From assembly GCA_018712665.1 (NCBI GenBank), contig DVGP01000212.1, positions 1 to 18,704 on the forward strand: 18,704 bases of DNA, given 5' to 3'. The position numbers and the translations under genes were made by a program. Source of the stretch: Candidatus Pelethomonas intestinigallinarum. GTDB lineage: Bacteria > Bacillota > Clostridia > Oscillospirales > Oscillospiraceae. Shown here in pieces: positions 1-6,639 of this stretch (the stretch's first letter is position 1; the number at the start of each line of letters is the position of its first letter). A model generated the notes under the pieces. That model was not told the DNA's origin and did no database searches. It saw nothing but the letters and a program-made list of their open reading frames with translations.

Positions 1-130
1 CCTCCTGGCGGCAGGGCAGCCCCATGCGGCCGATGATGTGCTCCCGGTAGTCGTGGAGAATGGCGTTGAGCCGTTCCACCGAATCCGGGTCCTCCACCAC
101 GATGGCCACCAGGGCGATCCGTTTTTCCAT
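1..130 (-). CDS. TM1266-type iron-only hydrogenase system regulator (partial, C-terminus outside window)
   Basis: The first 43 codons read MEKRIALVAIVVEDPDSVER and continue LNAILHDYREHIIGRMGLPC. This is the N-terminal beta-alpha pattern of the small (about 80 aa) ACT/ferredoxin-like TM1266 family, which NCBI names putative iron-only hydrogenase system regulator. The ATG at 128-130 is preceded by a clear AGGAGA at 134-140, so the start is firm; the rest runs off the left edge. The gene lies just downstream of the [FeFe]-hydrogenase gene on the same strand. In Clostridia this family usually sits beside hydrogenase maturase genes (hydE, hydF, hydG), so maturases are likely to the left of the window (inference). 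The molecular role of the family is not established. Confidence 0.8.
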   Translation of the reverse strand, partial: MEKRIALVAIVVEDPDSVERLNAILHDYREHIIGRMGLPCRQE

Positions 131-173
131 AGTTTCTCCTTTCCCGGGCCGAAGCCCGTCCTTTTTAACAGTT

Positions 174-208
174 GAGAACGCCCATGCCGAAAAGGCATGG
201 GCGTTCTC
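174..208. other. Perfect 15-bp hairpin between hydA and the TM1266-type gene
   Basis: A 15-base arm at 174-188 (GAGAACGCCCATGCC) is matched exactly by 194-208 around a 5-base loop. It lies in the 170-base gap between the hydrogenase stop and the next start. On the minus strand it is followed after a few bases by TTAAAAAGG rather than a T-tract, so it is not a textbook intrinsic terminator. An mRNA-stabilising or partial-terminator structure that lowers expression of the downstream regulator is possible. Nothing else is recognised in 131-300. Confidence 0.6.
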
Positions 209-300
209 CGGCCACTCCGGGCCGGGAATGACCGCTTCCATGCCTTTCCCCTCGGGACGGACCCTCGGGGGCAGGACATTCGCTGATTCCCTATGTGGTT

Positions 301-2055
301 TTACGTTTCCCTCGGCGGAGCCGGCGGCATCTGCCAGGCGTGATGGTCGGTGTGGAGCAGGTGGTGGCTCCGCTGGCCGCAGGGCTTCTCCAGGTAGTCC
401 CGGTACAGAGTCCGGACGTCCTCGTTTTCGTGGCTGAAGCGGACCCGCTCCCCCTTGTCCAGCTCCCACAGGGCGCTGCCCCGGTACTCGGCCATCTCCA
501 CGCCGTCCACGATGGGCTGCCCGCCGCCGCCGGCGCAGCCGCCGGGGCAGGCCATAACCTCCACAAAGTCGTAGTGGACGTCCCCCCGGCGGAGGGCCTC
601 CAGCAGCTTCCGGGTCCGGCCCAGGCTGCTGACCACCGCCACCCGAACCACGCCGGCTCCGGGGATGTTGAAGGCGGCCTCCTTCCAGGTTCCGTTGTCC
701 ATGCCCCGGACCGCCCGGAAGGTGTCGGCGTTGGGGTTCCGTCCGGTGATCAGGTAGTAGGCGCTGCGCAGTGCCGCGTCCATGACGCCGCCGGTGGCGC
801 CGAAGACCACCGCCGCCCCGGTGCTGGTGCCCAGGGGGCTGTCGAAGGCGCTCTCCGGCAGGTTTTCCACCTGGATGTGGTCGCTGCGGACCATCCGCAC
901 GAACTCCCGGGTGGTGAGGACGATGTCCACATCCGGGTCGCCGCAGGCGTCCCGCAGGGGCTCCAGGGCGGCCTCCTCCTTCTTGGCCAGACAGGGCATG
1001 ATGGAGATGACCTTTATCTTGTGGGGGTCCACGCCGATCTTTTCCGCGAAGTAGCTCTTGGCCACCGCGCCGAACATCTGCTGGGGACTCTTGGCGGTGG
1101 AGAGGTTATCGGTGAACTCCGGGTAGTTGCTCTTGACGAAGCGGACCCAGCCGGGGCAGCAGGAGGTGAACATGGGCCAGGCGTAGTCCTCCCGGTGGGT
1201 GAACCGCTCCACGAACTCGCTGCCCTCCTCCATGATGGTCAGGTCCGCGCCGAAGTTGGTGTCGAACACGTAGTCGAAGCCCAGGCGCTTGAGGGCGGTG
1301 ACCATCCTGCCGGTGGTCTCCGGGCCGGGGGTCAGGCCGAATTGCTCCGCCCAGGCCACCCGCACCGCTGGGGCCACCTGGACCACGGTGGTGATCTCCG
1401 GGTCCGCCAGGGCGTCCAGCACCGGCTCCGTGTCGTCCCGCTCCCGCAGGGCGGCGGTGGGGCAGTGGGTGACGCACTGGCCGCAGAAGGCGCAGTCCGC
1501 CTCCCGGATGGTCCGGTTGTGGCTGACGTTGACGGACACCCGGGAGCCGGTCCCCGCCACGTCCCAGATGTTCAGGGACTGGATCTTGTCGCAGACCTGG
1601 ATGCACCGCATGCACTTGATGCACTTGCTCTCCTGGCGGATCAGGGGGGCGGAGCGGTCCCACTGGCTCTTGCGGATGTCTATGGGGTAGGGGATGTACA
1701 GCAGATTGGCCTCCATGGCCATCTTCTGCAGCTCGCAGTTGCCGCTGCGGACGCAGAAGGCGCACTGGCAGTCGTGCTGGGAGAGGATGAGGCGCAGGTT
1801 GGTGCGCCGGGCGGAGCGGACCCGGGGGCTGTTGGTGTGGACCACCATTCCCTCCTGGACGGGGTTGTTGCAGGCGGTGACCAGCTTGTCGATGCCCTCC
1901 ACCTCCACCACGCAGACCCGGCAGGCGCCGATCTCGTTGAGGCCCTTCCAGTAGCACAGGCTGGGGACGGGGGTGCCGGCCAGCTTCGCGGCCTCCAGGA
2001 GGGTGGTGTTCTCCGGCACCTCCAGCGCCACGCCGTTGACGGTGAGCTTTACCAT
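301..2055 (-). CDS. hydA: [FeFe]-hydrogenase, multi-cluster group A catalytic subunit
   Basis: 584 aa. It catalyses reversible H2 formation in the cytoplasm. In order: a [2Fe-2S] ferredoxin domain (C34, C45, C48, C62); a His-Cys3 [4Fe-4S] site (H94, C98, C101, C107); two [4Fe-4S] motifs (C145/148/151/155 and C188/191/194/198); then the H-cluster domain with all three signatures: TSCCPGW at 297-303, MPCLAKKE at 353-360 and MACPGGCAGGGGQP from 501. Inferred H-cluster ligands are C300, C355, C503 and C507, with C299 as proton-relay cysteine. The C-terminal SHHLLHT lobe motif is present, followed by a short His/Pro-rich tail. The start ATG at 2055 is chosen because MVKLTVNG begins the ferredoxin fold, has a GGAGGAAGGAG upstream, and overlaps the upstream stop as ATGGTAA, so translation is probably coupled to the GltD-like partner. 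Confidence 0.95.
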   Translation of the reverse strand: MVKLTVNGVALEVPENTTLLEAAKLAGTPVPSLCYWKGLNEIGACRVCVVEVEGIDKLVTACNNPVQEGMVVHTNSPRVRSARRTNLRLILSQHDCQCAFCVRSGNCELQKMAMEANLLYIPYPIDIRKSQWDRSAPLIRQESKCIKCMRCIQVCDKIQSLNIWDVAGTGSRVSVNVSHNRTIREADCAFCGQCVTHCPTAALRERDDTEPVLDALADPEITTVVQVAPAVRVAWAEQFGLTPGPETTGRMVTALKRLGFDYVFDTNFGADLTIMEEGSEFVERFTHREDYAWPMFTSCCPGWVRFVKSNYPEFTDNLSTAKSPQQMFGAVAKSYFAEKIGVDPHKIKVISIMPCLAKKEEAALEPLRDACGDPDVDIVLTTREFVRMVRSDHIQVENLPESAFDSPLGTSTGAAVVFGATGGVMDAALRSAYYLITGRNPNADTFRAVRGMDNGTWKEAAFNIPGAGVVRVAVVSSLGRTRKLLEALRRGDVHYDFVEVMACPGGCAGGGGQPIVDGVEMAEYRGSALWELDKGERVRFSHENEDVRTLYRDYLEKPCGQRSHHLLHTDHHAWQMPPAPPRET

Positions 2056-3887
2056 TTCTCCTTCCTCCCTCCCTTGAAGATGCCGTAGCCGAAGTGGTCG
2101 CAGCGCAGGCACCGGGCGCTCTCCTCCATGGCCCCCTGCTCGGTGAGACCGCACTCGATGCACACGAAGTCGTGCTTGCGCTCGGCGGCCTCCCGCTCGG
2201 TGGTGTTCACCCGGCCGTGGGGCATCCGGTCGCTGAGGTCCGGGTCGGGGATGTCCACGTCCACGGTGATCTCGTGGCGGAAGCCCAGGTACTCGTCGAT
2301 GTTGGCCGCCGCCACCTTGCCGGCGGCGATGGCCTTGATGGCGGAGGCGGGGCCGGTGACGCAGTCGCCCCCGGCGTAGACCCCGGCCATGTCCGCCTTG
2401 TTCAGCGTGCTGTCGCTGAGGGCCTCGATGGTGCCCCGGTGGATGGGGATGCCGGCGTGCTCAAAGGTCCGGGTCTCGATGCCCTGGCCGATGGCCACCA
2501 CGATGACGTCCGCCGGCACCCGGACCTCCGGCTGGTCGGCGGCCTTGGGGGCCGGGCGGCCGGAGCGGATCTCGCCGGGCATCTGGGGCTGGACCCACAG
2601 GGCCGCGGCCCTGCCCTCCTCGTCGGCTTCAATACGCACCGGGGCCACCAGGGTCAGCAGCTCCACCCCCTCGGCCACGGCGCCCTCCACCTCCTCGGGC
2701 ATGGCGGTCATATCCACCTGGCGGCGGCGGTAGACGCAGGTGACCTTCTCCGCACCCAGGCGCACGGCGCTGCGGGTCACGTCCATGGCCACGTTGCCGC
2801 CGCCGATGACCACCACCCGCTTGCCGGCGAAATCCGGCAGCTCATTGTCCCCGATCTCCCGGAGCATCTCCACGGCGGAGATGACCCCTTGGCTCTCCTC
2901 CCCGGGGATGCCGGTCTTCTTGTCCGTCTGGGCGCCGATGGAGATGTAGACGCTGTCGTATTGGCGGCGCACCTCCTCAAAGGGGATGTCCTTCCCCACG
3001 TCCACCTGGGTGTGGACGGTAATGCCCAGGGAGAGGATGGAGTCGATCTCCCGGTCCAGCTTCTCCCGGGGGAAGCGGTAGCTGGGGATGCCGTAGCGGA
3101 GCATGCCGCCCAGCTGGCGGCGCTTCTCGTAGACGGTGACCTCGTGGCCCATGAGGGCCAGGTAGTAGGCGGCGGAGAGGCCGCCGGGCCCGCCGCCGAT
3201 GATGGCCACCCGCTTGCCTGTGGGCTCCGCGCACAGGGGCTGGGGCACGTCTCCGGCGGTGTCCACGGCGTAGCGCTTCAGCCCCCGGATGTTCATGGCG
3301 TCGTCGATCATGTTCCGGCGGCACCGGGCCTCGCAGGGGTGCTCGCAGATGTAGGCGCAGGCCACGGGGAAGGGGTTGTCCTTGCGGATGAGCCGCACCG
3401 CGTCGGCGCTGCGGCCCGCGCGGATCAGGGCGATGTATCCGGGGATGTCCACCCCCGCCGGGCACAGGGCCACGCAGGGCACCGGGTTCTCCAGGCTGCC
3501 CAGGCAGCGGTGGTGGTTGATGTGCTCCCAGTAGTCGTCGGCAAAGCCCTTCAGGCCGTTGAGCACCAGCTGGGCGGCGTGCTGCCCGATGGCGCAGGAG
3601 GCGGTCTCCTCAATGGAGCGGGCGGTGTCGGCGATGATCTGCATGTGCCGGGGCTTGGCCCTGCCGTCCAGCACATCGGTCAGAAGGGTGGAGAGCTGGG
3701 CCAGCCCCACCCGGCAGGGGACGCACTTGCCGCAGGTCTGGGCGTGGCACAGGTTCAGGAAGTTCAGCGCCATGTCCACCGGGCACAGGCCCGGCGGCGA
3801 GGCGGCAATCCGGCGCTCCATATCGTGGTAGAGCTGCTCCACCACCATCTGGGCCCGGTCCGGCGTCTTGATATCCAATCTGCTCAC
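2049..3887 (-). CDS. GltD-like FAD/NAD(P) oxidoreductase with NuoF-type Fe-S domain (hydrogenase electron partner)
   Basis: 612 aa. Residues 35-110 match the C-terminal iron-sulfur domain of NuoF/HydB (CGKCVPCR at 52-59, fourth cysteine C98). The FMN/NADH-binding part of NuoF is absent. Residues 130-540 form a glutamate-synthase small-subunit (GltD/NfnB-like) module: N-terminal cluster cysteines (C138, C142, C177, C181, C185, C189), an FAD fold GGGPGG at 231-236, a second dinucleotide fold GGGNVAMD from 362, and VYRRR at 385-389, a pattern typical of NADPH-using GltD. Two CxxC pairs (C576/C579, C593/C596) close the protein. The start is GTG at 3887, about 11 bases after AAAGGAG; ATG at residue 14 is an alternative. 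It is co-transcribed and overlaps hydA by 7 bases, so it probably shuttles electrons between NAD(P)H and the hydrogenase, as in the glutamate-synthase-linked (A2) group. The electron acceptor is inferred. Confidence 0.88.
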   Translation of the reverse strand: MSRLDIKTPDRAQMVVEQLYHDMERRIAASPPGLCPVDMALNFLNLCHAQTCGKCVPCRVGLAQLSTLLTDVLDGRAKPRHMQIIADTARSIEETASCAIGQHAAQLVLNGLKGFADDYWEHINHHRCLGSLENPVPCVALCPAGVDIPGYIALIRAGRSADAVRLIRKDNPFPVACAYICEHPCEARCRRNMIDDAMNIRGLKRYAVDTAGDVPQPLCAEPTGKRVAIIGGGPGGLSAAYYLALMGHEVTVYEKRRQLGGMLRYGIPSYRFPREKLDREIDSILSLGITVHTQVDVGKDIPFEEVRRQYDSVYISIGAQTDKKTGIPGEESQGVISAVEMLREIGDNELPDFAGKRVVVIGGGNVAMDVTRSAVRLGAEKVTCVYRRRQVDMTAMPEEVEGAVAEGVELLTLVAPVRIEADEEGRAAALWVQPQMPGEIRSGRPAPKAADQPEVRVPADVIVVAIGQGIETRTFEHAGIPIHRGTIEALSDSTLNKADMAGVYAGGDCVTGPASAIKAIAAGKVAAANIDEYLGFRHEITVDVDIPDPDLSDRMPHGRVNTTEREAAERKHDFVCIECGLTEQGAMEESARCLRCDHFGYGIFKGGRKEKW

Positions 3888-4004
3888 GGGCGGTATCGCT
3901 CCTTTCGTCTTCTCCTGCGCGGGTTCTGCCGGGCCGCACCGCCCGGCAAAACCCTGATGGCGCGGAAACGTCCCCGTCCCCGCGCCGTCATATAAGCCTC
4001 TACG

Positions 4005-4033
4005 ATTATGACATTTTTTTCACGATTTGTCCA
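4005..4033 (-). promoter_or_regulatory. Promoter of the hydrogenase operon
   Basis: On the minus strand, -35 TGGACA (4028-4033), a 17-base spacer and an extended -10 TGTCATAAT (CATAAT at 4005-4010). The predicted start is near 3998, giving a leader of about 110 bases before the GTG at 3887. No clear Rex-type palindrome was seen. Confidence 0.7.
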
Positions 4034-4068
4034 GTCCCACAGTGCATAATTTCTCAAAAAAGGGTATA

Positions 4069-4128
4069 AAACTTCATGCGCCGTGGGCGCGCCGCGATAA
4101 CAGGCAAACGTGGGCGCACATGAAGTTT
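4069..4128 (-). terminator. Second inverted repeat downstream of the P-II-like gene (possible terminator)
   Basis: On the minus strand AAACTTCATG (4119-4128) pairs exactly with 4069-4078. The stem may be extended by a CGCC/GGCG step after a small bulge. Seven bases later comes TTTTTT (4056-4061). It would act as a back-up terminator isolating the hydrogenase promoter from the P-II operon. The loop is long (about 40 bases), so other roles are possible. With 4166-4209 and the promoter it accounts for most of the non-coding 3888-4223 stretch. Confidence 0.4.
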
Positions 4129-4165
4129 CGCCCATGTGGGCCGTCCCCGGCCCACGCGGCATGGC

Positions 4166-4209
4166 AAAAAGCGGGGGCCGCATCCCGCGCGAGGCAGGAC
4201 TGCGGCCCC
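4166..4209 (-). terminator. Intrinsic terminator of the DUF1538/P-II operon
   Basis: On the minus strand GGGGCCGCA (4201-4209) pairs with TGCGGCCCC (4174-4182), followed by CGC and TTTTT (4166-4170). It lies 15 bases after the P-II-like stop codon. Confidence 0.75.
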
Positions 4210-4223
4210 GCCGGCGAACCGGG

Positions 4224-4895
4224 CTACCCCAGGTGGACGATCTGCTCCACGCCCAGGGAGCAGATCACGGCGCCGGCCTCGGACTGGAGGCCGTGGTTGG
4301 CGTTGACCGCCTCCATGACGCTGTTGCGCACCTCTCGGGGCACCACGATGAGAAGGATCTCCTTCTCCTCCTGGCGGGTGACGCCCTCCAGGCGCTCCAC
4401 CTCCTCCTTGGCGACCCAGCGGCCCCGGACCACAGTGCCGCCCCGGGCGCCGGCCTTCCGGGCGGTGGCCATCACGTCGTCGGTAAAGCCCTGGTTGACG
4501 GTGATCATAATGAGGCTGCTCTTCTCCTGCATCTCTTCATACTCCTTGTTTTTGTCCAGTTTCGTCCGGGCGTTGACGGCGGCGGCCAGCAGGTTCGACA
4601 CCGCCTCCAGCGGAATGGCGAAGGCGATGCCCCGTCCGGGGCTGTTGTCGTGGAGGTCATCCTCCAATTTGTCCAGAAGCGCCCTGGCCGCCCCGGCGGG
4701 GGCCAGGCTCAGGATGATGTCCTTCTCCGAGCTGCCAAGGCCCAGAATGTCCATGATCTCCGAGGTGGCGGTGCCGGTGCCCTCACAGCGCACGTGGGTG
4801 AACACCTGCTCCCGGTCGTAGAGCTTTGTCAGCTTGTTGCCGCAGCCTCGCTCGATGATGGTGACGATCATCACCAGTCTGCTCAGATCTCTCAT
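4224..4895 (-). CDS. P-II-like signalling protein with two tandem P-II-type domains
   Basis: 223 aa, about twice a normal P-II (112 aa). Domain 1 (about 7-107) opens with the ferredoxin-like strand MIVTIIERGCGNKL. Domain 2 (about 128-222) opens with LIMITVNQGFTDDVM and carries the P-II-like GARGGTVVRGRW (149-160). A charged linker (110-126) joins them. The uridylylated T-loop tyrosine context of classical GlnB/GlnK is not visible, so a covalent GlnD-type switch is unlikely. The gene starts 13 bases after the stop of a DUF1538 membrane protein, with a GAGGGGGG Shine-Dalgarno between them. By analogy with GlnK-AmtB and SbtB-SbtA it probably binds and gates that membrane protein in response to a nucleotide or other small ligand (inference). 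NCBI would likely call it a P-II family nitrogen regulator. Confidence 0.8.
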   Translation of the reverse strand: MRDLSRLVMIVTIIERGCGNKLTKLYDREQVFTHVRCEGTGTATSEIMDILGLGSSEKDIILSLAPAGAARALLDKLEDDLHDNSPGRGIAFAIPLEAVSNLLAAAVNARTKLDKNKEYEEMQEKSSLIMITVNQGFTDDVMATARKAGARGGTVVRGRWVAKEEVERLEGVTRQEEKEILLIVVPREVRNSVMEAVNANHGLQSEAGAVICSLGVEQIVHLG

Positions 4896-4908
4896 ATCCG
4901 CCCCCCTC

Positions 4909-6432
4909 TTACATGTCGTAGTACAGGATGCTGTCCTCGGCCCGGGCCAGCTCCGCCCGCAGGGCGTCGCTGGCCAGCTTCTTCCGCACCCGGCCGGCCA
5001 GGCCCAGGAGCTGGATGGTCACCAGGGGCGTCATGGCCACCATGGCCACCAGACCGAAGGCGTCGGTCATGAAGTTGCCCCCCACCGCCTGGCAGGCGCC
5101 CATGGCGAAGGGCAGCAGGAAGGTGGCGGTCATGGGGCCGGAGGCCACGCCGCCGGAGTCGAAGGCCACGCCGGTGAAGATCTGGGGCACGAAGAAGGTC
5201 AGGGCCAGGGCGAAGGCGTAGCCCGGCACCAGGAACCACATGATGGACACGCCGGTGAGCACCCGCAGCATGGCCACGCCCACGGACACCGCCACGCCGA
5301 TAGAGAGCCCCTTGCGCATGGCGCTCTGGGAGATGGAGCCCATGGAGACCTCCTCCACCTGCTTGATGAGCACGTGGACGGCGGGCTCGGCGGCCACGAT
5401 GAAGTAGCCCATGACCATGCCGATGGGGATCAGCAGCCAGGGCTGGTCCCCGGAGGCCACGGTGGCCCCGATGAGCTGGCCGGCGGGCATGAAGCCCACG
5501 TTCACCCCGGTGAGGAACAGGACCAGCCCCAAGTAGGTGTAGATCAGGCCGCTGACGATCCGCAGCAGCTGCATCCGCTTGAAGCGCCGGGTGGCCAGCT
5601 GAAACAGGAGGAACATCAGGCAGATGGGCACCATGGCCACCGCCACCTCCTCCACATAGTGGGGGATGGCCTGGATAAACTCCTGGGCGGCGTCCCGGGT
5701 GGTGGCGATGTCCGCCAGGGAGACGGAGGAGTACTCGGCGCTGTCCGGGGTATAGCAGATGCCCAGGATCATCACCGAGAGGATGGGTCCGATGCTGCAC
5801 AGGGCCACCAGGCCGAAGCTGTTGCTGGTGGCGTTCTTGTCGCTGCGCACCGAGGCCATGCCCACGCCAAGGGCCATGATGAAGGGCACGGTGATGGGGC
5901 CGGTGGTGACGCCGCCGGAGTCGAAGGCCGCCGGGATGAAGTCCTCCGGAACGAACAGGGACAGGGCGAACACCAGGATATAGAAGCCCACCAGCAGGTA
6001 GGACAGGGGCACCCGCCATTTGACGCGCAGGAGGGCGACCACCAGAAAGATCCCCACGCCCACCGCCACCGTCAGGATCAGGGTCATGTTGGGCACGGCG
6101 GGGATCTGCTCCGCCAGGACCTGGAGGTCCGGCTCCGCCACGGTGATCAGCGCCCCCAGCACGAAGCACAGCAGCACCGGCAGCGCCATATGCTTCGAAC
6201 GGCTCAGAGACACGCCGATGCCCTGGCCCATGGGGGTCATAGACATGTCCACCCCCAGGGTGAACACGCCGATGCCGCCGATCAGCAGCAGAGCGCCGAA
6301 GAGAAAGAGGACGATGGCCCCTGGGGTCAGCGGCGCGATGGTCACGCTCAGCAGCAGAACGATGGCTGTGATGGGCAGGACGGAGGACAGGGATTCCTTG
6401 ATCTTTTCCATGAGCTGAGGATTGATCCGCAC
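4909..6432 (-). CDS. DUF1538 family integral membrane protein (duplicated)
   Basis: 507 aa with roughly 12 hydrophobic segments, made of two homologous halves. Matching landmarks are AEPDLQVLAEQ (from 100) against AEPAVHVLIKQ (from 348), and AFDSGGVTTGPIT (169-181) against AFDSGGVASGPMT (423-435), each followed by a FGLVA segment. Pseudo-symmetric halves are typical of secondary transporters or channels, but the substrate of DUF1538 (PF07556) is not known to me. Start choice: the GTG at 6438 has only one base between it and the AGGAG, so the in-frame GTG at 6432, seven bases from it, is preferred. It is the first gene of a two-gene operon with the P-II-like protein, which suggests its activity is controlled by that partner. 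Promoter at 6495-6503. Confidence 0.88.
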   Translation of the reverse strand: MRINPQLMEKIKESLSSVLPITAIVLLLSVTIAPLTPGAIVLFLFGALLLIGGIGVFTLGVDMSMTPMGQGIGVSLSRSKHMALPVLLCFVLGALITVAEPDLQVLAEQIPAVPNMTLILTVAVGVGIFLVVALLRVKWRVPLSYLLVGFYILVFALSLFVPEDFIPAAFDSGGVTTGPITVPFIMALGVGMASVRSDKNATSNSFGLVALCSIGPILSVMILGICYTPDSAEYSSVSLADIATTRDAAQEFIQAIPHYVEEVAVAMVPICLMFLLFQLATRRFKRMQLLRIVSGLIYTYLGLVLFLTGVNVGFMPAGQLIGATVASGDQPWLLIPIGMVMGYFIVAAEPAVHVLIKQVEEVSMGSISQSAMRKGLSIGVAVSVGVAMLRVLTGVSIMWFLVPGYAFALALTFFVPQIFTGVAFDSGGVASGPMTATFLLPFAMGACQAVGGNFMTDAFGLVAMVAMTPLVTIQLLGLAGRVRKKLASDALRAELARAEDSILYYDM

Positions 6433-6447
6433 GGTCACGCTCCTTTC

Positions 6448-6470
6448 CCGCCGCCGTTTCCCGGCGGCGG
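6448..6470. other. GC-rich hairpin in the DUF1538 leader
   Basis: CCGCCGCCG (6448-6456) and its exact complement (6462-6470) flank a 5-base loop. In the minus-strand mRNA it sits directly upstream of the AAAGGAG ribosome site, where it could affect translation. Read on the plus strand it is followed by CTGTTTTTTA, a good intrinsic terminator that would stop antisense transcription, though no plus-strand gene is seen to its left. Confidence 0.6.
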
Positions 6471-6494
6471 CTGTTTTTTATGCTTTCTTTATAT

Positions 6495-6503
6495 ATCATA
6501 TCA
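6495..6503 (-). promoter_or_regulatory. Extended -10 promoter for the DUF1538/P-II operon
   Basis: Minus strand TGATATGAT (TATGAT at 6495-6500). No good -35 lies 16-18 bases upstream, so the TGn extension is the main support. The predicted start is near 6488, giving a leader of about 55 bases that contains the 6448-6470 hairpin. Confidence 0.5.
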
Positions 6504-6592
6504 AAAAATCCGGGGCGAAGTACAGAAAAACTTTTGTTTCTTAACAAAAAGTTTAGATTTCTCTCCCAGCCCTTCTCTCCCGGAGGAAATTG

Positions 6593-6601
6593 TGATATAA
6601 T
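6593..6601 (+). promoter_or_regulatory. Extended -10 promoter for the GTPase-NYN gene
   Basis: TGATATAAT, with a consensus TATAAT at 6596-6601 and a TGn extension. The -35 is weak. The predicted start near 6608 leaves a leader of only about 32 bases with GGAG at 6631-6634 before the ATG at 6640. It is divergent from the DUF1538 promoter about 100 bases away. An AACTTTTGTT/AACAAAAAGTT inverted repeat with a one-base bulge (about 6530-6553) lies between the two promoters and could be a shared operator. Confidence 0.55.
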
Positions 6602-6639
6602 TAATAAATTACAAGATTCAATGAAGCATTGGAGCACCT

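Noticed and set aside
295..2088. Plus-strand open frame of about 600 codons
   Set aside because: Antisense to hydA; low-complexity Gly/Ala/His/Val-rich sequence typical of GC-rich shadow frames, with no ribosome site or family motif.
4005..4033. Rex-type redox operator over the hydrogenase promoter
   Set aside because: GTGA and GTCA lie near each other but do not form the inverted TTGTGA/TCACAA-type palindrome.
4834..6600. Long plus-strand open frame rich in His, Gly and Asp
   Set aside because: Antisense to the DUF1538 gene; composition is a mirror of the membrane-protein codons, not a real His-rich protein.
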